Assembly: GCA_938039975.1 (NCBI GenBank)
Contig: CALHTM010000022.1
Coordinates: 1-11,654 of the forward strand
Direction of reading: 5' to 3'
From: an uncultured Candidatus Saccharibacteria bacterium
GTDB lineage: Bacteria; Patescibacteriota; Saccharimonadia; Saccharimonadales; Saccharimonadaceae
Length of the DNA stretch: 11,654 nucleotides
Part shown: positions 7,303 through 11,654 of the stretch, one piece after another
Layout of the letters: each line of letters starts with the position of its first letter
How positions within the stretch are numbered: the first letter of the stretch is position 1
Notes under the pieces: generated by a model
Databases searched by the model: none
Told to the model about the DNA's origin: nothing
The model's input: the letters and a program-made list of their open reading frames with translations, nothing else
Made by a program: the position numbers and the translations under genes

Positions 7303-7881
7303 ATGATAGCTCATCTTTCTGGTGTGATCGCTGAAAAGTTTGGCGCTGGCAGCGTGGTGGTTGACGTTCACGGCGTTGGCTACGAAGTCAGTGTAGCGGC
7401 TGGCGATTTTGAGGCGGTGGTACTGAATCAAGACGTCAAGTTTTATACCTACCACCATGTGCGCGAGCAGGCGGAAGAACTATTCGGTTTTTCTAGTTTG
7501 GCGGCAAAAAAGCTGTTTGAAATGCTGATTACTGTTCAGAGTGTTGGGCCGAAGGCGGCGCTAGCGATTCTCAGCCTGGGCGATGCGGAACAGGTACGCA
7601 ACGCCATTGCCAACGCTGACAGTGCTTTTGTGCAAAAAGCTGCTGGTATTGGCAAAAAAACTGCCGAGCGGGTGGTGGTTGATCTGAGCGATAAGGTTGG
7701 CTTGCCAGCGCATTACGGTCGAGCGGACACTCCGGTCCAGACTAAATTGAATACTTCTGACGAAGCTTTAGAAGCGCTGATGGCGCTGGGCTACACCTTG
7801 GCTGATGCCACTAAGGCTCTGGAAAATGTTGACACTAATCTGCCGACTGCGCAACGGGTGACGATGGCGTTGAAAAGCTGA
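7303..7881 (+). CDS. ruvA: Holliday junction branch migration subunit RuvA
   Basis: RuvA binds four-way junctions as a tetramer and loads the RuvB motor. The 192-residue product has the N-terminal OB domain (MIAHLSGVIAEKFG, DVHGVGYEVSV), two helix-hairpin-helix motifs (SVGPK at 80-84 and GIGKKTAERV at 115-124), and the C-terminal domain III that contacts RuvB (about 150-192, DEALEALMALGYTLADATKAL). The length is normal and no residue looks disrupted. It starts six bases after the PBP stop with no ribosome binding site and no -10 box, so coupling to upstream translation is likely. In many genomes ruvB follows directly; here about 3 kb of other DNA separates them. A damaged second copy of its last 32 codons lies at 9737-9831, indicating recombination at this 3' end. 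Confidence 0.97.
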   Translation: MIAHLSGVIAEKFGAGSVVVDVHGVGYEVSVAAGDFEAVVLNQDVKFYTYHHVREQAEELFGFSSLAAKKLFEMLITVQSVGPKAALAILSLGDAEQVRNAIANADSAFVQKAAGIGKKTAERVVVDLSDKVGLPAHYGRADTPVQTKLNTSDEALEALMALGYTLADATKALENVDTNLPTAQRVTMALKS

Positions 7882-7920
7882 TAGACAATGAAGGTATTCG
7901 TAAACATTTTGCTTGTGCGA

Positions 7921-7926
7921 TATAAT
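7921..7926 (+). promoter_or_regulatory. -10 box at the DUF262 gene
   Basis: A perfect TATAAT nine bases before ATG 7936; transcription would begin about 7933, giving an essentially leaderless mRNA. No convincing -35 or TGN extension is visible. From the -10 to the ATG the sequence resembles that before ruvB: TATAATTAG, a few bases, then TCATGG in both. Confidence 0.5.
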
Positions 7927-7935
7927 TAGATAGTC

Positions 7936-9735
7936 ATGGAAGATACAAAATTCTCTCTTAATCAAACGCCAATTAGTACTATTCTGGCCTGGGTAGAAAG
8001 CGGTGCAATTGCCATTCCGGAGATCCAGCGGCCGTTTGTATGGACGAGCACTCAGGTGCGAGATTTGATGGATTCACTATATCAGGGATACCCGGTTGGA
8101 TATATTATCACCTGGCAAAATCCAGACGTAAAACTCAAAGACGGCTCAACTTCGCAGGGCAAGCGAATTTTGATTGACGGACAGCAGCGAATTACGGCAT
8201 TGAGAGCGGCAATCAGCGGTCTGAATGTTGTTGATAAGAAATACAAGAAGCGCCGGATTGCTATATCGTTTAATCCTCTAACCGAGGAGTTTCGCACACG
8301 TACTAGCTCGACTGAACGAGGCAAGGAATGGATTAGTGATATTGCCGAGGTGATGGTCAACGGTTATGATACGCTGACGTTTGTCGACGAATATGTTGCC
8401 AGAAACCCAGGAACAACCCGCCAAGAGATTAACTCGCGACTGAATCGCCTTATCCAGATCAAAAATAAACAAATTGGCGAAATTCAGCTTAGTCCGTCGC
8501 TGGATATAAATATAGTCAATGAAATATTTGTGCGGATTAATGCCAGCGGCGTCAATCTCAGCAATGCCGATTTTGCCATGAGCAAGATTGCTGTGTACGA
8601 AAAGGACCCGGGCGATGAAATGGGTATGAGGTTGCGCAAATTTATTGATTATTTTGCGCATCTATCGGCTGCTCCGGATCAATTCAAAGACATAGCGCAG
8701 AATGATTCTGAATTCGCTAAAACAGATTATTTTGCAAAGATTGCTTGGCTCAAAAATGAGACAGACGATTTGTATGATCCAACATACAATGACATTATCC
8801 GAGTTGTTGGATTGACACAGTTTGCCCGAGGCAAGCTTGGCGATGTGGTGTCGCTACTTTCGGGGCGTAATTTTGAAACGCGGCAAGACGAAAAAGAGAT
8901 TGCCGACCTGTCATTCCAAAAACTAGAAAAAGGTCTGTACCAATTTACCAATGAAAACAAATTCAAACAATTTGTACAGAATATTTTGCGCGGCAGCGGC
9001 TATGATGAACCAAATATGCTGATTGCGCGCAATGCGGTTAATTATGCGTACGCGATGTATTTGCGGCTGTTAGACATCGGCGAAAACCATGCTGACGCCA
9101 ATTCGCTGGTGCGGCGGTTGTTAGCAATTTCGCTGATGACGGGTCGGCATTCTGGCGGTTTTGAAACGCAATTTGAACAAGATATCAAACGAATCCAATC
9201 TGCTGGTGATATGGCAAAATTTATTGCAACGCTTGAAGAGCAAGAATTATCAGATGTTTTTTGGAATTCAACTCTGGTGGACGAATTCGATAAGCCGACG
9301 ACCAATAATCCGTTTTGGCACATGTTTATCGCGGCGCAGAATAAACTGTTGAAGCAGAGTTTTTTATCAAAGAACAACATTGCGCGCGATTTAGCAACCG
9401 ACGATATCCATCATATTTTTCCGAAGAATTATTTAGTTAAACACGGGTATGATAAATTAAAATATAATCGGATTGCTAATTTTGTGCATCTTCGTAATGA
9501 TATAAATATCTCAGTTAGCGATTTAGCGCCGCGCGAATATTTAGGCGATATACTATCCGGAGGGAATAATCACCATAGCGATATCGTTAACGAAGCCGAG
9601 ATGATAAACAACTTTGAAGACAACGCTATCCCAAAAATATTATTGCAAGCCGAGGTCGATGATTATGATGAATTCTTGCGGCAGCGGCAAGTGCTAATGG
9701 CAGAGATGGTAAGAGAGTACTACAAGACTTTGTGA
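7936..9735 (+). CDS. DUF262/HNH fusion protein, GmrSD-like type IV restriction family
   Basis: The 599-residue product has an N-terminal DUF262 domain: IPEIQRPFVW at 27-36 and IDGQQRITAL at 80-89, where DGQQR is the nucleotide-handling motif of GmrS, BrxU and SspE-like proteins. FVRINASGVNLSNADFAMSKI (from 198) is the second DUF262 signature. A helical middle follows. The C-terminus is a DUF1524-like HNH nuclease: DDIHHIFPKNYL (His492, His493), YNRIANFVHLRNDIN (Asn511, Asn515) and DLAPREYL. Characterised relatives are nucleotide-dependent enzymes that cut phage DNA, often with modified bases; the same architecture also occurs in uncharacterised proteins, so the target here is unknown. No membrane segment is seen. 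It sits between ruvA and ruvB, starts from a leaderless-type promoter, and its stop codon abuts a ruvA fragment, all pointing to acquisition by recombination. Confidence 0.88.
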   Translation: MEDTKFSLNQTPISTILAWVESGAIAIPEIQRPFVWTSTQVRDLMDSLYQGYPVGYIITWQNPDVKLKDGSTSQGKRILIDGQQRITALRAAISGLNVVDKKYKKRRIAISFNPLTEEFRTRTSSTERGKEWISDIAEVMVNGYDTLTFVDEYVARNPGTTRQEINSRLNRLIQIKNKQIGEIQLSPSLDINIVNEIFVRINASGVNLSNADFAMSKIAVYEKDPGDEMGMRLRKFIDYFAHLSAAPDQFKDIAQNDSEFAKTDYFAKIAWLKNETDDLYDPTYNDIIRVVGLTQFARGKLGDVVSLLSGRNFETRQDEKEIADLSFQKLEKGLYQFTNENKFKQFVQNILRGSGYDEPNMLIARNAVNYAYAMYLRLLDIGENHADANSLVRRLLAISLMTGRHSGGFETQFEQDIKRIQSAGDMAKFIATLEEQELSDVFWNSTLVDEFDKPTTNNPFWHMFIAAQNKLLKQSFLSKNNIARDLATDDIHHIFPKNYLVKHGYDKLKYNRIANFVHLRNDINISVSDLAPREYLGDILSGGNNHHSDIVNEAEMINNFEDNAIPKILLQAEVDDYDEFLRQRQVLMAEMVREYYKTL

Positions 9736-9736
9736 C

Positions 9737-9831
9737 GGCACTGAGCTACGTCTTGGAGATTGTCAGAAAATAGAAGAGTAGATGCTAATCTACCGACAGC
9801 GCAGCGGGCAACTGAGGCGCTGAAAACATAG
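9737..9831 (+). pseudogene. Decayed second copy of the ruvA 3' end
   Basis: These 95 bases align with the last 100 bases of intact ruvA (7782-7881). The first 20 bases match at 16 positions and the last 51 at about 36; between them five bases are missing. Allowing two single-base deletions and one lost codon, it reads ALSYVL-GDCQK-IEEVDANLPTAQR-ATEALKT-stop, against ALGYTLADATKALENVDTNLPTAQRVTMALKS in RuvA. The final part, VDANLPTAQRATEALKT then TAG, is intact in one frame. It starts one base after the DUF262 stop codon, has no start codon and cannot make RuvA. It is read as a recombination scar: the displaced original tail or the tail of a foreign ruvA allele. Confidence 0.85.
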
Positions 9832-9835
9832 GCTA

Positions 9836-9863
9836 TATAATTGTAATTATACAACCTAGGTTG
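9836..9863 (+). other. Overlapping dyads with facing -10 boxes
   Basis: Four bases after the ruvA remnant stop there is a TATAAT on the plus strand (9836-9841) and another on the minus strand (9846-9851). The stretch contains TTGTA-ATTA-TACAA (9841-9854) and, overlapping it, the perfect 12-bp palindrome CAACCTAGGTTG (9852-9863). No T-run follows, so it is not a standard terminator. It may be the former ruvA-ruvB promoter region, an operator for the downstream HD gene, or chance in A+T-rich DNA. Confidence 0.35.
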
Positions 9864-9881
9864 CAGCAGTACGTCTGTATA

Positions 9882-9910
9882 TTGACTAAATATAAAAAAT
9901 AAGTTATAAA
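9882..9910 (+). promoter_or_regulatory. Promoter of the HD gene
   Basis: TTGACT (9882-9887, 5 of 6), a 17-base spacer, and TATAAA (9905-9910, 5 of 6). The -10 box lies in the first clear unit of a 14-bp tandem repeat; the next two units carry perfect TATAAT boxes at 9919-9924 and 9933-9938, the latter nine bases before the GTG start at 9948. Confidence 0.6.
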
Positions 9911-9948
9911 AAATAAGTTATAATAAATAAGTTATAATAAATAAGTTG
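9887..9948 (+). repeat. 14-bp tandem repeat carrying -10 boxes
   Basis: Units of 14 bp run head to tail: a degenerate copy (9887-9900), AAGTTATAAAAAAT (9901-9914), AAGTTATAATAAAT (9915-9928), the same again (9929-9942), and a partial AAGTTG that runs into the start codon. Units 3 and 4 are identical. Each full unit contains TATAAA or TATAAT. Confidence 0.9.
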
Positions 9949-10850
9949 TGAATATAGATATATCAGCTAAAACTCCTGGATGGTCTTCGTTGGAAAATTA
10001 TGACGCTCCCGGCGGTTCGGTGATGACGTCTTCCGAAGTGTCCCATTCAAACGAATTGGAGCAGTATGTCTCACATAAGCATCTTGTAACATTATTTTAT
10101 GACAAAGAACGAGCAGATTCTCTTGCTGCTTTTTCAGTTGATCTACTGGCCAAATACCCCGACTATCCATACCACCAGGCAGCTCATGGTGTGGATGTGA
10201 TGCGTTCACTCTGGTTACTATTGACAGATATTATTCCAGCTGACAGTTTAAGTTTATATCAAAAGGACTTGCTGTTGGAGGCAGCTGCAGCACACGATGC
10301 TGGACTTGCGGTTGGTCCACCTCCATATGGATATCCCACTAAAGAACATTATGCTGTCTCATTCCTTGGCGAGCAATATGAACCTAATTCAGCTGAGTAT
10401 GAGTTCATGGAAAGGGCAATTCTCGGGACGATCATTGGTCCAAAAGAGAGGGTTTGTCGTGATAGTATTGAGGCTAAATTGTTGCATCATGCTGATCTTG
10501 GCTATATCTGGGGAGCGAACAATCAGGACTTTTTGAATTACGCTACGAGATTTAGGGTCGAAGGATGTAGTAATATGTCATGGCAGGAGTTTCAGGAATT
10601 AGAGTCTCTGTTCTTGTCTAATTATCAGGATTATCTGGAAAATGACATGAGGGCATGTGGTGTTGCGGAGGAAGTGATTAAGTGGATGTTGAGTCGAGTT
10701 GAAGACAATAAAAAGTTCATTACTAGCGGGGAGTTGGGCGAACCTAGCCAAGAAGTGTTTAATAATTGGCCAACTGCTTGTGCTGATCGGTTGTCAATTC
10801 CTGGGAATGTTGGCAAAATTGCCCCTGTTGGTAATAGTGTATCTTTCTGA
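9948..10850 (+). CDS. HD-domain protein with class I cyclic-nucleotide phosphodiesterase signature
   Basis: The 300-residue protein has the metal-binding pattern of HD phosphohydrolases in the form seen in class I PDEases. YHQAAHGVDV (His76, His80) parallels the PDE4 motif YHNxxHAADV. AAAAHDAGLA (His116-Asp117) parallels AAIHDVDHPG. LLHHADLGYIWG (His180-His181, Asp183) parallels HCADLS. The gaps between the two motif histidines (4) and from the second to the HD pair (36) equal those of PDE4 as I recall it, while the distance to the last Asp is shorter. Hydrolysis of a cyclic or other phosphodiester nucleotide is therefore likely; the substrate is unknown. No signal peptide or membrane segment is seen. 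The GTG at 9948 is preferred over Met26 (10023) because it sits nine bases after a perfect -10 box, but the first 35 residues look poorly structured, so the shorter start is possible. It lies between the ruvA remnant and ruvB. Confidence 0.75.
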   Translation: MNIDISAKTPGWSSLENYDAPGGSVMTSSEVSHSNELEQYVSHKHLVTLFYDKERADSLAAFSVDLLAKYPDYPYHQAAHGVDVMRSLWLLLTDIIPADSLSLYQKDLLLEAAAAHDAGLAVGPPPYGYPTKEHYAVSFLGEQYEPNSAEYEFMERAILGTIIGPKERVCRDSIEAKLLHHADLGYIWGANNQDFLNYATRFRVEGCSNMSWQEFQELESLFLSNYQDYLENDMRACGVAEEVIKWMLSRVEDNKKFITSGELGEPSQEVFNNWPTACADRLSIPGNVGKIAPVGNSVSF

Positions 10851-10851
10851 A

Positions 10852-10860
10852 TGGTATAAT
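10852..10860 (+). promoter_or_regulatory. Extended -10 promoter of ruvB
   Basis: TGG followed by a perfect TATAAT (10855-10860), two bases after the HD gene stop. ATG 10867 is six bases downstream, so transcription would begin at or next to the start codon. No ribosome binding site is present. This gives ruvB its own promoter, independent of the genes inserted between it and ruvA. Confidence 0.65.
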
Positions 10861-10866
10861 TAGTTC

Positions 10867-11654
10867 ATGGCAATTGAACGAATAGTCGATACCAGTTCGC
10901 ATGACGACGACGCTGAGGAGCAACGGATTGATGTAAGTCTGCGTCCGCAGAGTTTTGGCGAATACATTGGGCAGGAGCGATTGAAGAAGAATTTGAAATT
11001 GGCGATTGCAGCTGCCAAACAGCGCAGCGAGCCGCTAGATCATGTGTTGCTGTACGGCCCGCCGGGGCTGGGTAAGACGACCATGGCGACGGTCATAGCC
11101 AATGAGATGGGTACGAATTTACGCATCACTAGCGGCCCGGCCATTGAAAAGGCGGGTGATTTGGCGTCAATTTTGACCAATTTGGCAGACGGCGATATTT
11201 TGTTCATTGATGAGATTCATCGGCTCGGCCGGGCGGTGGAAGAGATTTTATATTCGGCCATGGAAGATTTCAAGCTGGATATCGTCATCGGCAAAGGCCC
11301 GGCAGCTCGGTCAATTCGGCTGGATCTGCCGCGGTTTACGGTGATCGGTGCGACGACGCGGACGGGCAGTTTGGCGGCGCCGCTGCGCGATCGGTTTGGG
11401 CATATTTATCGATTGGAGTTTTATGAGCCAGAAGATATCGCTAAGATCGTAACTCGCAGCGCAGCCATTTTGGACTCGACCATCAAAGGCGAGGCTGCCG
11501 ATTTGCTGTCGACTCGCGCCCGCCTGACACCGCGCATCGCCAATCGCCTACTCAAACGCGTGCGCGATTATGCCGACGTCAATGGTGATGGCATAATTGA
11601 TGTAAAAACGACAACGAGTGCTTTGGAAATGCTGGAAGTGGACGAGCTGGGATT
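10867..11654 (+). CDS. ruvB: Holliday junction branch migration ATPase RuvB, 3' end cut by window
   Basis: RuvB is the AAA+ hexameric motor that drives branch migration on RuvA-bound junctions. The visible 262 codons contain the RuvB N-terminal region (SLRPQSFGEYIGQERLKKNL), Walker A GPPGLGKTT (64-72), Walker B with DEIHR (115-119), the RuvB beta-hairpin region after it, sensor 1 GATTRTGSL (161-169), the arginine-finger segment APLRDRFG (171-178) and the sensor 2 helix TPRIANRLLKRVRDYA. The family is normally about 330-350 residues; the remaining winged-helix domain lies beyond the window. Translation runs open to the last base with no stop or frameshift. Its start is fixed by ATG 10867 behind an extended -10 box; a leaderless mRNA is likely. 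Confidence 0.97.
   Translation, partial: MAIERIVDTSSHDDDAEEQRIDVSLRPQSFGEYIGQERLKKNLKLAIAAAKQRSEPLDHVLLYGPPGLGKTTMATVIANEMGTNLRITSGPAIEKAGDLASILTNLADGDILFIDEIHRLGRAVEEILYSAMEDFKLDIVIGKGPAARSIRLDLPRFTVIGATTRTGSLAAPLRDRFGHIYRLEFYEPEDIAKIVTRSAAILDSTIKGEAADLLSTRARLTPRIANRLLKRVRDYADVNGDGIIDVKTTTSALEMLEVDELG

Noticed and set aside
9737..9831. The stretch after DUF262 considered as a small gene or a read-through extension of DUF262.
   Set aside because: The frame after the DUF262 stop meets another TGA at 9742-9744, and the sequence aligns to the ruvA end with frameshifts, so it is a relic.
9852..9863. Palindrome considered as an intrinsic terminator for DUF262.
   Set aside because: The arms are only six base pairs with no loop, and no T-run follows.
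9887..9948. Short A+T-rich repeats considered as a CRISPR array or replication origin iterons.
   Set aside because: The units are 14 bp with no spacers, no cas genes or replication initiator gene are nearby, and the units carry promoter -10 boxes.
7936..10850. DUF262 and HD genes considered as one two-gene defence operon.
   Set aside because: A ruvA remnant and a separate repeat promoter lie between them, so joint transcription or common origin is not supported by the sequence.
11575..11605. A D-x-N-x-D-G-x-x-D pattern in RuvB (DVNGDGIID) that looks like a dockerin or EF-hand calcium loop.
   Set aside because: RuvB proteins normally have a V-x-G-D-G-x-I stretch here, followed by helix residues; the extra acidic residues are probably coincidence and there is no second loop.

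Overview
The window looks like a chromosomal segment of a candidate-phyla-radiation bacterium, most likely Candidatus Saccharibacteria (TM7). The evidence is indirect: short, densely packed genes on one strand; a short ComEC of a type familiar from that group; envelope proteins with cysteine-pair repeats; TGA used as an ordinary stop; and many genes with a -10 box lying almost on the start codon. No species-level assignment is possible by eye.

Layout, left to right: a tRNA-Lys(TTT) on the minus strand, cut by the window edge, with a good sigma70-type promoter (81-109). Then, all on the plus strand: a ComEC/Rec2 DNA-uptake channel (129-1568); YebC/PmpR regulator (1628-2353); a secreted, membrane-anchored protein with lamin-tail-like domains and four two-cysteine repeats (2422-4263); RuvC (4275-4754); a class A penicillin-binding protein with three cysteine-pair repeats at its C-terminus (4774-7296); RuvA (7303-7881); a fused DUF262/HNH GmrSD-like restriction protein (7936-9735); a decayed copy of the ruvA 3' end (9737-9831); an A+T-rich tandem-repeat promoter region (9882-9947); an HD-domain protein with the signature of class I cyclic-nucleotide phosphodiesterases (9948-10850); and the first 262 codons of RuvB (10867 to the window end). 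No gap between genes exceeds 300 bases; the longest, 9736-9947 (212 bases), holds the ruvA remnant, dyad sequences and the repeat promoter.

How it fits together: yebC-ruvC-ruvA-ruvB is a widespread bacterial order and forms the backbone here, with envelope genes placed between yebC, ruvC and ruvA. RuvA, RuvB and RuvC process Holliday junctions, and ComEC brings in single-stranded DNA that recombination can use. The ruvA-ruvB junction appears to be an insertion site. Two non-housekeeping genes lie there, and directly after the DUF262 stop codon sits a frameshifted second copy of the last ~32 codons of ruvA. This implies that the DUF262 gene arrived by recombination at the ruvA 3' end, leaving a displaced or donor-derived tail.

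The most noteworthy points are this recombination scar, the phosphodiesterase-like HD enzyme behind a promoter made of 14-bp repeats that multiply the -10 box, the recurring leaderless-style promoters, and the two different extracellular cysteine-repeat modules.
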